From assembly GCF_938039215.1 (NCBI RefSeq), contig NZ_CALHVI010000010.1:1-42421 (forward strand): a stretch of 42,421 nucleotides of DNA, in the 5' to 3' direction. Under the pieces are notes generated by a model. It had not been told where the DNA came from. It saw nothing but the letters and a program-made list of their open reading frames with translations, and made no database searches. Positions 24,390-33,007 of the stretch are shown one piece after another (position 1 is the first letter of the stretch; every line of letters starts with the position of its first letter). Origin of the DNA: an uncultured Porphyromonas sp. (GTDB taxonomy: Bacteria > Bacteroidota > Bacteroidia > Bacteroidales > Porphyromonadaceae). The translations under genes and the position numbers were made by a program.

Positions 24390-25439
24390 TTAGGAGTGTT
24401 TGCTCTCCTTGGAGGAGTTAAATCTCCCTAGCTGGCAAAGATAGATATTTTTGGCCTCTTCTATTGTGCCTTGATGCTCAGCACCTGCGGCGTTGAGGTG
24501 TCCACCACCTCCGAAGCCTTCGCTGGCGATACGATTGGCAGGGAAGTCTCCCGTAGATCGGAAGGAGAGCTTGATCTGGGTCTTGTCTTCTCGGATGAAG
24601 CAACAGCAGTCGATGCCTTCGATCGTGAGCGGGATATTGACCAGCCCTTCGGTATCGCCCTTGGATGCCCCGAAGCGACGGAGCTCCTCTTGGGTCAGCG
24701 TGATGCAGGCGGCTCGTAGCTCGGGGTAGAGCTCCAGCTTTTGGTCTAGGACATAGCCCTGAAGACGTATCTGTACCTCGGGATTGTGGTAGGAGAGGCG
24801 GTCGATCACGTGGGGGTAGTCCGCATGTAGAGCAAGTAGATCAGAAGTGGCTATGAAGAGCTCGGGGGAGAGATGGCTATACATGAAGCGCCCCGTATCG
24901 GTGATAATCCCAGTGAGTAGGAGGGTAGCTAGATCGGGGGTGATAGCAGATCTCCAGCCGAGAGCCAGTGCGAGTGCATGTATGAGCTCGCTGGTGGCAG
25001 AGGCATTAGGATAGCTGAAGATTAGATCGAAGCCCTCCTCTGGATCGAGATGATGGTCGATGAGTACACGATGAGCCTGAGTGCTGGTAGCAGCTTCGAC
25101 GAGGCGAGGGTAGCGCAGACGACTGATCTGATTGTGGTCTAGATGGAAGATGAGGTTTGCCTCTGCGATGAGCTGGAGGCTACGCTCTTCCTCTTGGGGG
25201 AAGATGACAAGCTCGTTAAGGGAAGGGAGCCAAGCGAGGTAGTTCTCTATGGGATCGGGGCTGATGACATGCACCGAAGCCTCGGGGTGAGCCGTTCGTA
25301 GGAGTCCAGCCCAAGCTAGAGTACTACCGAGGGCATCTCCATCGGGTCCCGTGTGGGGGAAGATGACGATCTTGTCCTGCTCTAGGATGAGCTGTTTTAG
25401 TTTGGCTAGATCTTCGTCACTCCAGATATATTTACTCAT
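24390..25439 (-). CDS. nrnA: DHH-family phosphoesterase (NrnA-like oligoribonuclease/pAp phosphatase)
   Basis: Degrades short RNA or dinucleotides and/or 3'-phosphoadenosine 5'-phosphate with Mn2+. Metal-binding motifs are clear: 'FPHTGPDGDALGSTLAW' (DxD), 'FHLDHNQ', the DHH motif in 'VLIDHHLDPEEGF', 'GIITDTGRF' and the DHHA1 motif 'GGGGHLNAAGAEH' near the C-terminus. I start it at MSKYIWSDED (25439), giving 349 residues. A further in-frame ATG at 25487 would add 16 residues, but those codons lie inside an intergenic palindrome pair and do not resemble the family. It follows the M48 protease gene by 88 bp, a gap filled by that repeat. Confidence 0.9.
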   Translation of the reverse strand: MSKYIWSDEDLAKLKQLILEQDKIVIFPHTGPDGDALGSTLAWAGLLRTAHPEASVHVISPDPIENYLAWLPSLNELVIFPQEEERSLQLIAEANLIFHLDHNQISRLRYPRLVEAATSTQAHRVLIDHHLDPEEGFDLIFSYPNASATSELIHALALALGWRSAITPDLATLLLTGIITDTGRFMYSHLSPELFIATSDLLALHADYPHVIDRLSYHNPEVQIRLQGYVLDQKLELYPELRAACITLTQEELRRFGASKGDTEGLVNIPLTIEGIDCCCFIREDKTQIKLSFRSTGDFPANRIASEGFGGGGHLNAAGAEHQGTIEEAKNIYLCQLGRFNSSKESKHS

Positions 25440-25453
25440 AGGTTTATGAAGGA

Positions 25454-25492
25454 GACCCATGTCGGTAGGATGAGGATCCCACGACATGGGTC
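25454..25492. repeat. Two-unit family A repeat in the nrnA leader
   Basis: GACCCATGTCGGTAGG (25454-25469), an 8-nt spacer ATGAGGAT, then CCCACGACATGGGTC (25478-25492): two units 24 bp apart, each keeping only its outer half. The outer halves GACCCATGTC and GACATGGGTC pair perfectly with each other, giving one hairpin 14 bp upstream of the nrnA start on the minus strand. Confidence 0.75.
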
Positions 25493-25527
25493 TTGGTGGT
25501 ACAATGATAGGTCCTTAGTGCTATGGC

Positions 25528-26460
25528 TTAGCGTCTGTCGAGGTAGCTTCCGATCTCATTGGCACGTACCTCACGGGTCGAGCTCTTTTTCTTTGTTGCA
25601 GGGGTAGAGGTAGAAGTACTTCTACTCTGGGTGGAGCTACCACCTTGGTAGTACTGGAGGGCTGTAGGTAGATAGGCCTCGATTGCCTTGATGCGGTTCG
25701 CATCGCTGGGGTGGGTACTTAGGAGCTCATTGGTCTGGCTCCCACCCTTGGACTGAGCCATCTTCTGCCAGAAGCTTACTGCATAGCGAGGGTCGTATCC
25801 AGCCATAGCCATTAGGACGAGACCCATCTTGTCCGCTTCGTACTCCTGCTTGCGTCCGAAGGGGAGCATGACTCCGACTTGAGCTCCGATGCCATAGGCT
25901 TGGTTGATGAGCGAGCCAAGCATCTGGGAGCGTGATCCTACGGCAGCTCCTAGGATCTGACCTCCAGCTTGGACGAGCATCTGGTTGCTGATACGTTCGT
26001 TGGCATGCTTAGCTAGGGCATGACTTAGCTCGTGTCCCATGACGGCAGCGAGTTCATCATCCGAATGGGCACCATTGCCTACGAGGTTGAGTAGCCCTGT
26101 ATAGACGACGATCTTCCCTCCAGGCATACAGAAGGCATTGACTTGCTTACTATCGACGACGTTGAACTCCCAGCTGAGCGAGGAGAGCATTGACTCATAG
26201 CCGTTCTGCTTGAGGAAGGCATTGGTTGCTGCTGCAAGTCGGCGACCCACCTGTGTAACCTTAGCATTGTAGGTACCGTTGTTGCTGAGCTGAGACTTGC
26301 TTATGAACTGACGATATTGTGTAGCACTCGCAGCTAAGATCTCCCCATCGGACACGAGGTTGAGCTGACGACGACCTGTGATGGGGACCGTCCCACAGCT
26401 AGAGAGGAGGAGTAGTCCTGAGGTGAAGAGGGTAGCTAGGCGAAGAGTGAATCTATTCAT
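25528..26460 (-). CDS. M48-family metalloprotease lipoprotein
   Basis: A 310-residue zinc protease related to HtpX/BepA/LoiP-type envelope proteases. The signal peptide ends in the lipobox LLSSCG (Cys at about residue 22). The zinc motif HELSHALAKHANE (HExxH plus downstream residues) is near residue 144, and the third ligand is the glutamate of 'EYEADKMGLVLMAMAGYDP'. The C-terminal tail has a Ser/Thr-rich stretch (GGSSTQSRSTSTSTPATKKK) before a charged end. Members in Bacteroidota are thought to act in outer-membrane quality control; that is from family, not this sequence. It lies 50 bp downstream of the CapA-family gene. Confidence 0.92.
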   Translation of the reverse strand: MNRFTLRLATLFTSGLLLLSSCGTVPITGRRQLNLVSDGEILAASATQYRQFISKSQLSNNGTYNAKVTQVGRRLAAATNAFLKQNGYESMLSSLSWEFNVVDSKQVNAFCMPGGKIVVYTGLLNLVGNGAHSDDELAAVMGHELSHALAKHANERISNQMLVQAGGQILGAAVGSRSQMLGSLINQAYGIGAQVGVMLPFGRKQEYEADKMGLVLMAMAGYDPRYAVSFWQKMAQSKGGSQTNELLSTHPSDANRIKAIEAYLPTALQYYQGGSSTQSRSTSTSTPATKKKSSTREVRANEIGSYLDRR

Positions 26461-26510
26461 AGGATAAGTGGAATAAAATCAGTGAAGAGAGAAGGGGATG
26501 GAGTCGAGAC

Positions 26511-27701
26511 CTAGGGTGCTAAGGTGATCGAGCGATAGTATCGCTGGAGTGCCTGCAGGTCAACTGCCTCCCGATGGGCTAGGTCCACATAGCTCGAGTC
26601 GGATAGCTGTATGGGGCGAAGGCGATAGATAGCCTCTCCCTTGGGGCTACGCTTCTCGACGAAGACATACTGATAGTGGGGGAGGGTCGTCCAGCTACCC
26701 TTGGCTCTGTCTCGTATGAGGTCTAGGGAGAGGAGCATCCCACCACGGGTCCCAGGAGGAGTGATCTGGTTGCTGATGAAGTTCCCCATCGAATAAACAA
26801 CGAATGTGGAGTCCTGTTGGGTATTTCGCCTCTTGAGGAAGGCACTCTCCTGGACTACATGCGGATGGCTCCCGATGATGGCATGTACCCCTTGGTCGGT
26901 GAGCCACTGAGCCAGATCCATCTGCCTCTTATTGGGCAGGCGCTCATACTCATTGCCCCAGTGTATCTGTACGATCTTGTAGTCGGCACCGAGGCTGTCT
27001 GCTCTCTGGAGGTCACGGGCGATCTGATCTCGGCTGATCGTATCGACAAGTGCAGGATGAGGGATGGGTAGCCCATTGGTGCCGTAGGTGTAGGCTAGGA
27101 TGGCTAGCTTCACTCCCTTGACTGTCACGAGGAGTGGAGTGCGACTCGTGCGCTCTTCTTTCGTGCGGTAGCTCCCCGTGGTAGCTATCCCTAGGCTGTC
27201 AAGGACATCAATAGTATTGATTACTCCGAAGCGTCCTCGGTCGCAGCTGTGATTATTGGCCGTCGTCAGCACATCGAAGCCAGCCTCCCGCAGTGCAGTA
27301 CCGAAAGCCTCGGGGGAGGAGAACATAGGGTAGCCACTGTAGGGCTTCCCCCCAAACGTCGTCTCGAGGTTGCCTATCGCTAGGTCTGCCTGCTCTATGA
27401 GGGGTTTGACGAGGGTGAAGGAGGGGGTGAAGTCATATTGACCCTCTTTGCCGAGGGCTGCACGTATCTGCGGGCCATGGGTCATGATGTCGCCCGCAAA
27501 GACAAGGTGGAGCGTGTCATTCGCTCTATCTTCTTGGATGAGGGCACTATCTCTACGCTCCTGAGCATAGGCCTTTCCCCTGCCTCGGCAAGCCAGGCTG
27601 GGAAGGACAGAGAGTACACCGAGCAGGCATACTACTAGATGTTTCGATCGGGGGAGCTTCACAGCGTATCTGTTACTTGTATTCGGGCCGATATTTGCCA
27701 C
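26511..27701 (-). CDS. CapA-family (poly-gamma-glutamate synthesis-like) metallophosphatase, exported
   Basis: A 396-residue member of the PGA_cap calcineurin-like group. Motifs in order: LVFAGDIMTHGPQI, 'LAIGNLETTFGG', 'LTTANNHSCDRG', 'IVQIHWGNEY', 'IIGSHPHVVQ', 'VVYSMGNFISNQ'. The N-terminal hydrophobic segment (HLVVCLLGVLSVLPSLAC) suggests export, possibly as a lipoprotein. The longest frame starts with GTG at 27701, 29 bp inside rsgA, directly after AAGGAGG; a GTG at 27662 gives a neater signal peptide (VKLPRSKHL...) and I cannot choose firmly. No other poly-glutamate genes are nearby, so the role is probably a general cell-wall or surface-polymer one. Confidence 0.85.
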   Translation of the reverse strand: MANIGPNTSNRYAVKLPRSKHLVVCLLGVLSVLPSLACRGRGKAYAQERRDSALIQEDRANDTLHLVFAGDIMTHGPQIRAALGKEGQYDFTPSFTLVKPLIEQADLAIGNLETTFGGKPYSGYPMFSSPEAFGTALREAGFDVLTTANNHSCDRGRFGVINTIDVLDSLGIATTGSYRTKEERTSRTPLLVTVKGVKLAILAYTYGTNGLPIPHPALVDTISRDQIARDLQRADSLGADYKIVQIHWGNEYERLPNKRQMDLAQWLTDQGVHAIIGSHPHVVQESAFLKRRNTQQDSTFVVYSMGNFISNQITPPGTRGGMLLSLDLIRDRAKGSWTTLPHYQYVFVEKRSPKGEAIYRLRPIQLSDSSYVDLAHREAVDLQALQRYYRSITLAP

Positions 27702-28626
27702 CCTCCTTATCCTCTAGGATACCGAGGTAGCTGACATAGCGAGAGGGGGCGATGCGCCCTTCGTCTACGGCCTCTCGTACCGCACAGCCCGGCTCGTGGG
27801 TATGGGTGCAGTTGCCGAAGCGACATGCCTTGCTGATCTCGAAGAGCTCGGGGAAGTAGTGGGATACCTCGGCCTCATCCATCTCTAGCATCCCAAAGCC
27901 CTTGATCCCAGGGGTGTCTATGAGATAGCCACCCTCTGCATAGGGGAGAGGGATCATCTGTGAGAAGGTGGTGGTGTGCATCCCCTTGAAGTGAGCCAGT
28001 GAGATCGCTCCCGTACGGAGCTCCACTCCAGGGATGAGCTGGTTGATCAGCGTGCTCTTCCCGACACCCGAGTGACCACTGAAGAGGGTGATCTTCCCCT
28101 TGAGGTGATCGATCAAGTCTCCTACACCTTCGCCCGTAGTCGCTGAGACTCGGTGGCAAGGGTAGCCGATACTCGTGTAGAGCTGGATGAGCTCCTCCAT
28201 GTACTCGGTAGCCTCGGGAGGATAGAGGTCGATCTTGTTGAAGACAAGCTCCGTCGGTACACGATAGGCCTCTGCTGTGGCAAGGAAACGATCAATGAAG
28301 GTCGTACTCGTCTCTGGGGCTGCTACCGTGCAGATGAGGAGCGAGGCATCGATGTTGGCTGCTAGGATATGGGACTCCTTGGAGAGGTTGGCTGCACGAC
28401 GGATGATATAGTTCTTACGGGGAAGGATATCACGGATGTAGTGCGCCTCCTCCTCGCCCTTCCCTTCGCTGAGGGTGACCTCTACGTGGTCTCCTACGAC
28501 GATGGGGTTGGTGGAGCGAAAGCCTCTCAGACGGAGATTGCCTTTGGCTAGACACGAGCGCTCTACACCATCCTCAGTGAGGACGATGTAGTGGCTACCC
28601 GTGTTCTTGATGACTAAGCCGGTCAA
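27673..28626 (-). CDS. rsgA: Ribosome small subunit-dependent GTPase A
   Basis: Late-stage 30S assembly factor with a circularly permuted GTPase domain. The 317 residues start with an OB-fold (VERSCLAKGNLRLRGFRSTN, VGDHVEVTL). The GTPase motifs then come in permuted order: the specificity motif NKIDLYPPE first, then G1 'GHSGVGKSTLINQL' (about residue 180) and G3 'DTPGIKGFG'. The C-terminal zinc finger is 'CRFGNCTHTHEPGC'. The start is TTG at 28626, since the family N-terminus (GLVIKNTGSHYIV) begins right there. Together with frr and pyrH it forms a translation-related block. Confidence 0.96.
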   Translation of the reverse strand: MTGLVIKNTGSHYIVLTEDGVERSCLAKGNLRLRGFRSTNPIVVGDHVEVTLSEGKGEEEAHYIRDILPRKNYIIRRAANLSKESHILAANIDASLLICTVAAPETSTTFIDRFLATAEAYRVPTELVFNKIDLYPPEATEYMEELIQLYTSIGYPCHRVSATTGEGVGDLIDHLKGKITLFSGHSGVGKSTLINQLIPGVELRTGAISLAHFKGMHTTTFSQMIPLPYAEGGYLIDTPGIKGFGMLEMDEAEVSHYFPELFEISKACRFGNCTHTHEPGCAVREAVDEGRIAPSRYVSYLGILEDKEGGKYRPEYK

Positions 28627-28668
28627 GGATGCTATAGCTTAATGATTGTAGTCAAGTAGAGGCGGAGA

Positions 28669-29232
28669 CTAGACAGTCATGATCTCCTTCTCCTTGGCAG
28701 AGAAGAGTTCGTCGATCTTCTTGATGTATCGGTCGTGGAGCTTCTGCACCTCGGCTTCTGCATCCTTGGCTACATCCTCGGGGGTGTTGTCCGTCTTGAT
28801 GCTCTTCTTGATCGCATCGTTGGTATCACGGCGAGCATTGCGGACGCTGACCTTAGCGGTCTCAGCATCGGCCTTGACCTGCTTGACGAGTTCACGACGA
28901 CGGTCTTCCGTCAGAGGGGGGATGCCGAGGCGGATAAGCTCCCCGTTGTTCTCGGGAGTAATGCCGAGAGGGGAGTTGATGATCGCACGCTCGATGTCTC
29001 GGATGATCCCCTTTTCCCATGGGGTGATGACGATGCTCTTGGCATCAGGGATCGTGACGGTACCCACCTGAGTCAGGGGAACTAAGCTCCCGTAGTACTC
29101 GACCATGATCCCATCTAGGATCTTTACATTGGCCTTGCCCGCACGTACTCGTGCTAAGGCTTCTTCGAGATGCTCAACGGTCTTTTCCATTTGGGCACCA
29201 GCCTCAGCGATCAGCCCTTTTAGTTCACTCAT
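28669..29232 (-). CDS. frr: Ribosome recycling factor
   Basis: Splits post-termination ribosomes together with EF-G. The 187 residues fit the family exactly: the N-terminal helix with 'MEKTVEHLEEALARVRAGKA', 'VEYYGSLVPLTQVGTVTIPD', 'ITPWEKGIIRDIERAIINSP', 'GITPENNGELIRLGIPPLTEDRRRELV' and a C-terminal helix ending 'SAKEKEIMTV'. It lies 53 bp downstream of pyrH and 42 bp upstream of rsgA on the same strand. The pyrH-frr pairing is widely conserved in bacteria. Confidence 0.98.
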   Translation of the reverse strand: MSELKGLIAEAGAQMEKTVEHLEEALARVRAGKANVKILDGIMVEYYGSLVPLTQVGTVTIPDAKSIVITPWEKGIIRDIERAIINSPLGITPENNGELIRLGIPPLTEDRRRELVKQVKADAETAKVSVRNARRDTNDAIKKSIKTDNTPEDVAKDAEAEVQKLHDRYIKKIDELFSAKEKEIMTV

Positions 29233-29285
29233 AGAGAATTGTTGTCTATTATATTTTAGGTTGGGATTGTTTGTGCTTGGATGCT

Positions 29286-29996
29286 CTAGAAGCCCACGTA
29301 GGTGCCGATCGACTCTCCTCGAAGGACTTTGATGAGGTTGCCTGGAGTATCCATGTCGAAGACGATGATCGGGAGGTTGTTCTCACGGCACATCGTGGTA
29401 GCCGTCAGGTCCATGACCTTCAGTCCTCGGTGGTAGATCTCATCATAAGTAATGCGGTCGAACTTAGTGGCCGTGGGGTCCTTCTCGGGGTCAGCGGTAT
29501 AGATACCATCGACGCGTGTCCCCTTGAGCATCACATCGGCTTCGATTTCGATCCCACGCAGGGATGAGCCCGTGTCGGTCGTGAAGAAGGGGTTCCCCGT
29601 ACCTCCAGAGAGGATGACGACCTCCCCTGCCTCGAGGGCATCGACTGCCCGACGCTTGGAGTAGAATTCGCCGATGGGCTCCATGCGGATAGCAGTGAGG
29701 ACACGGTTCTTCACCCCTAGCGAGGTGAGGCGAGAGCCTAGGGCAAGGCTATTGATGACGGTAGCAAGCATCCCCATCTGGTCGCCCTGTACTCGGTCGA
29801 AGCCATCGGCTGCACCACTGAGGCCACGGAAGATATTACCTCCTCCGATGACGATAGCGACTTGGATACCCATCTCTACAGCTGCCTGGATATCTCGAGC
29901 ATAGTCGGATAGCCGATCTGTATCAATACCATACTGCTTAGCCCCCATGAGCGACTCGCCACTGAGCTTGAGTAGGACACGTTTGAAGTGATTCAT
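29286..29996 (-). CDS. pyrH: UMP kinase
   Basis: Phosphorylates UMP to UDP. The 236-residue amino-acid-kinase fold shows 'RVLLKLSGESLMG' at the N-terminus, 'VAIVIGGGNIFRG', 'DQMGMLATVINSLAL', 'VVILSGGTGNPFFTTDTGSSLRG', 'MLKGTRVDGIYTADPEKD', 'YHRGLKVMDLTATTMCREN' and the C-terminal 'FDMDTPGNLIKVLRGE'. All substrate-binding blocks are intact. It is first in the long minus-strand run down to glmM. Upstream, TTTCTTTG (minus strand, 30032-30039) is a one-mismatch -7 box. Confidence 0.97.
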   Translation of the reverse strand: MNHFKRVLLKLSGESLMGAKQYGIDTDRLSDYARDIQAAVEMGIQVAIVIGGGNIFRGLSGAADGFDRVQGDQMGMLATVINSLALGSRLTSLGVKNRVLTAIRMEPIGEFYSKRRAVDALEAGEVVILSGGTGNPFFTTDTGSSLRGIEIEADVMLKGTRVDGIYTADPEKDPTATKFDRITYDEIYHRGLKVMDLTATTMCRENNLPIIVFDMDTPGNLIKVLRGESIGTYVGF

Positions 29997-30101
29997 TGAG
30001 TTCTTCTTATGATGACTATTGTTTATTAGTACAAAGAAACGACTTTTACGCCTAATACGCTCTTATCCGCTGACCATCTGCCCATGATCGAGGTCTAAAG
30101 G

Positions 30102-30189
30102 GACCCATTCATGGGTCGCTCGGGTGACCCATGATGGGTAACCACGATGACCCATGATGGGTCGCATGGACGACCTATAGTGGGTAGTC
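30102..30189. repeat. Family A palindrome array between pyrH and pheS
   Basis: Units at 30102 (GACCCATTCATGGGTC), 30126 (GACCCATGATGGGTA), 30149 (GACCCATGATGGGTC) and a decayed one at 30172 (GACCTATAGTGGGTAGTC). Spacers are 8 nt: GCTCGGGT, ACCACGAT, GCATGGAC. A further worn unit, GCCCATGATCGAGGTC, may precede it at 30080. The array lies in the 325-bp gap (29997-30321) between two divergent genes; apart from weak promoter boxes nothing else is seen there. Confidence 0.88.
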
Positions 30190-30285
30190 AAGTCTCCTCT
30201 ACGTTCCTTCGATTTGCTTGCTCCGATGGCTCCCTATTCTGGAGCTTGACGACCTTCGGCTAAATGGTGAGTGAGAGGAATTCGC

Positions 30286-30293
30286 TAACTTTA
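30286..30293 (+). promoter_or_regulatory. Possible -7 box for pheS
   Basis: TAACTTTA differs from TAnnTTTG only at the last base and lies 28 bp before the pheS ATG. No -33 TTTG at the proper distance. Confidence 0.4.
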
Positions 30294-30321
30294 CGCACCT
30301 AAATCCAAGGGAACTTAGTTC

Positions 30322-31344
30322 ATGCAACAAAGAATACAACAGCTGACGACCGAGCTGCAGGCGCTCACCGCACGCACCGAGCAAGAGGTCGAAGATCTCC
30401 GTATCAAGTATATCAGTAAGAAGGGGCTCGTCTCTCAGCTCTTCGATGAGTTCAAGTCTGTCCCCAACGAAGAGAAGCGACAGGTAGGCCAACTTCTCAA
30501 TGCACTCAAGACCTTAGCTACGGATAAGATCAACGAGCTACGTGCTTCGCTCTCCGCCGGTGGTGATTCATCCGAAGAGGGGATCGACTGGTCACGTACG
30601 GTCTATCCTGCCCCTCTGGGTACACGTCATCCGCTGACGATCGTCCAGCAGGAGATCTGCTCGATCTTCGCTCGTCTAGGCTTCTCTATCGCCGAAGGTC
30701 CAGAGATCGAGGATGACTGGCATGTCTTCTCATCGCTCAACTTCGCCGAAGACCATCCCGCACGTGATATGCAGGATACCTTCTTCGTGAAGAATGTCCC
30801 AGGTACACTCCTTCGCACACATACCTCTTCGGTACAGACGCGTACGATGCTCGCCTCTGAGCCTCCGATCCGCATCATCTGCCCAGGACGAGTCTATCGC
30901 AATGAGGCGATCTCCTACCGTGCACACTGCTTCTTCCATCAGGTAGAGGCACTCTATGTGGATCAGAATGTGTCGTTCGCTGATCTGAAGCAGGTACTTC
31001 TGTACTTCGCCCAAGAGATGTTCGGCTCCGATACCAAGATCCGTCTACGTCCCTCGTATTTCCCCTTCACAGAGCCTTCTGCTGAGATGGATATCTCTTG
31101 TAATATCTGTGGCGGTAAGGGCTGTAACTTCTGTAAGCATACAGGCTGGGTAGAGATCCTCGGCTGCGGTATGGTCGATCCGAATGTCCTAGAGAATTGC
31201 GGGATCGATAGCCGTAAGTACAGTGGCTATGCCCTCGGTATGGGCGTAGAGCGCATCACGAACCTCAAGTATCGAGTCAGTGACCTACGTCTCTTCTCGG
31301 AGAATGACGTTCGTTTCCTTGAGCAGTTCAAGGCTGCACACTAA
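30322..31344 (+). CDS. pheS: Phenylalanyl-tRNA synthetase alpha subunit
   Basis: Catalytic subunit of the alpha2-beta2 class II synthetase. The 340 residues have the N-terminal coiled-coil (about residues 1-85), then 'GTRHPLTIVQQEICSIFARLGF', motif 2 region 'HTSSVQTRTM...ICPGRVYRNEA', 'FPFTEPSAEMDISC', the Cys-rich knuckle 'CNICGGKGCNFCKHTGW' seen in many bacterial PheS proteins, 'ILGCGMVDPNVL' and motif 3 'YALGMGVERITNLKY'. Full length. The beta-subunit gene does not follow; nth starts 11 bp downstream, so pheT is elsewhere in the genome, as in other Bacteroidales. Confidence 0.98.
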   Translation: MQQRIQQLTTELQALTARTEQEVEDLRIKYISKKGLVSQLFDEFKSVPNEEKRQVGQLLNALKTLATDKINELRASLSAGGDSSEEGIDWSRTVYPAPLGTRHPLTIVQQEICSIFARLGFSIAEGPEIEDDWHVFSSLNFAEDHPARDMQDTFFVKNVPGTLLRTHTSSVQTRTMLASEPPIRIICPGRVYRNEAISYRAHCFFHQVEALYVDQNVSFADLKQVLLYFAQEMFGSDTKIRLRPSYFPFTEPSAEMDISCNICGGKGCNFCKHTGWVEILGCGMVDPNVLENCGIDSRKYSGYALGMGVERITNLKYRVSDLRLFSENDVRFLEQFKAAH

Positions 31345-31355
31345 GCCCTAGGATC

Positions 31356-32018
31356 GTGACCCGCAAAGAGCGCTACGAAGGGGTGATCGCATGGTTCGAG
31401 GAACACATGCCTGTGGCCGAGACCGAGCTAGACTATACCACCCCCTTTGAACTCCTTGTTGCGGTCATCCTCTCTGCTCAGTGCACGGACAAGAGGGTCA
31501 ATATGATCACGCCCCGTCTCTTCCGTCAGTATCCGACGGCAGAGATCATGGCACGAGCCGAGGTAGATGATATCTTCGAGCTGATACGTAGTGTGAGCTA
31601 CCCACGCTCCAAGGCAGGCTACCTCGTCGCTACCTCTCAGAAGCTCGTCGAAGACCACCAAGGGGAGGTGCCTGAGGAGCGTGAAGCTCTGATGAAGCTC
31701 CCTGGTGTGGGACGCAAGACAGCTAATGTCATCGCTTCGGTCATCTACCACCGTCCTACGATGGCGGTCGATACCCATGTCTTCCGTGTCTCCAATAGGA
31801 TCGGTCTCACGACGAACTCTAAGACTCCGCTTCAGACCGAACTTACCCTCATCAAGTACATCCCTGAGTCGCTTATCCCCAAGGCGCATCATTGGCTGAT
31901 CCTCCACGGTCGCTATGTCTGCACGGCTCGCCGACCTCATTGCTCGGAGTGTGGCCTAAGCTCCTATTGCCGCTACTATACAAGGTTGGAGCAGAAGAAA
32001 TCAAAATCTAAAGACTAG
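31356..32018 (+). CDS. nth: Endonuclease III (DNA glycosylase/AP lyase)
   Basis: Base-excision repair enzyme for oxidised pyrimidines. The 220 residues contain the helix-hairpin-helix LPGVGRKTANVIA with catalytic K121, the catalytic D139 in 'MAVDTHVFRV', and the 4Fe-4S cluster cysteines C189, C196, C199, C205 (C-x6-C-x2-C-x5-C). The start is GTG at 31356, 11 bp after pheS; the N-terminus TRKERYEGVIAWFEEH is right for the family. The stop is 2 bp before the downstream ABC binding-protein gene, so the genes are likely co-transcribed. Confidence 0.97.
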   Translation: MTRKERYEGVIAWFEEHMPVAETELDYTTPFELLVAVILSAQCTDKRVNMITPRLFRQYPTAEIMARAEVDDIFELIRSVSYPRSKAGYLVATSQKLVEDHQGEVPEEREALMKLPGVGRKTANVIASVIYHRPTMAVDTHVFRVSNRIGLTTNSKTPLQTELTLIKYIPESLIPKAHHWLILHGRYVCTARRPHCSECGLSSYCRYYTRLEQKKSKSKD

Positions 32019-32020
32019 AT

Positions 32021-32980
32021 ATGAAAAGAAGAAAGCACCGGACTAGCCTATGGCTCGGTCTAGGTCTCGCCCTCATTGCTGGGGCACTCTTCCTCTCCGA
32101 AGCTTGTGCCAAGAAGGGGAAGGCTGCTTCCTCCGATAAGACAAGACTCTCCATCGGTGTGATGCCCTCTGTTGATTACCTCCCGATAGCCATAGCAGAG
32201 CAGCAGGGCTTCTTCTCTATGCCCATAGAGATCGTACGCTTTGCCTCTCCTATGGAGCGTGATGCCGCCCTTCAGACAGGTGCAGTGGATGCTTCGGTCA
32301 CGGACTACATGGGGGCCATGCTCCTGCACTCCAAGGGGCTGGAGGTCTCCCTACCTATCGCATGTCAGGGGAGCTTCCGCCTCGTCTTTGGGCGGGACGA
32401 GGATCTTGATCAGGTCTCTGATCTGCGGGGCAAGCGTGTGGGGCTCTCATCGAATACCCTCATCGACTATGCTACGGAGCGTAGCCTAGTGGATGCTCAT
32501 AGTAAGCCCTTTGCCTATACTCGTGTCGAGGTGCAGAAGATACCCATCCGTCTGGAGATGCTTCGCTCGGGAGAACTAGATGCTGCCATCCTCCCCGAGC
32601 CCTTTGCGAGCATCGGTGAGTCTAAGGGGCTTCTAGCGATCGATGTGCCTCGAGCTCTTACGGTCGGGATCACGGGCCTCCTCTTCCAGCGATCGGCGCT
32701 CACCTCTAAGGAGGAAGCTGTCCGCTCCTTCGTCTCGGGCTACAACCAAGCTATTGACTACATGCAGTCGCATCCTCGCTCCTCATGGGCGGGTGCTCTG
32801 GAGCAGCTCCTCGGAGTACCTAAGGAGCTAGCCATGCGCATCCCTCTCCCCACCTACACTAAGGTAACGACTCCTCAGACTGAGGATCTAATGCCTATCC
32901 TCGAGTGGATGAAGGAGAAGGAGCTCGTCCCATCTACCTATATGGCAGAAGGGCTTATCTCCGCTCTACCTACCCAATAG
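32021..32980 (+). CDS. ABC importer substrate-binding lipoprotein (NMT1/SsuA-like)
   Basis: A 319-residue periplasmic binding protein. The signal peptide (residues 1-29) ends at LSEAC, a plausible lipobox. The two-lobed fold is typical of the NMT1/THI5/SsuA group: 'LSIGVMPSVDYLPIAIAEQQ' (first lobe), 'GAVDASVTDYMGAMLLHSKG', 'LRGKRVGLSSNTLIDYA' and 'ILPEPFASIGESKGL'. Such proteins bind thiamine precursors, taurine/sulfonates or similar small molecules. No riboswitch or metabolic neighbour indicates which. It forms an operon with the ATPase and permease genes that follow. Confidence 0.9.
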   Translation: MKRRKHRTSLWLGLGLALIAGALFLSEACAKKGKAASSDKTRLSIGVMPSVDYLPIAIAEQQGFFSMPIEIVRFASPMERDAALQTGAVDASVTDYMGAMLLHSKGLEVSLPIACQGSFRLVFGRDEDLDQVSDLRGKRVGLSSNTLIDYATERSLVDAHSKPFAYTRVEVQKIPIRLEMLRSGELDAAILPEPFASIGESKGLLAIDVPRALTVGITGLLFQRSALTSKEEAVRSFVSGYNQAIDYMQSHPRSSWAGALEQLLGVPKELAMRIPLPTYTKVTTPQTEDLMPILEWMKEKELVPSTYMAEGLISALPTQ

Positions 32981-33007
32981 CTGGAGCTAACCGCTCCCCA
33001 GTGACGG

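Noticed and set aside
25440..25487. Sixteen-codon N-terminal extension of the DHH phosphoesterase (start at 25487)
   Set aside because: The codons are derived from the palindrome repeat and do not resemble family N-termini; MSKYIWSDED is the natural start.
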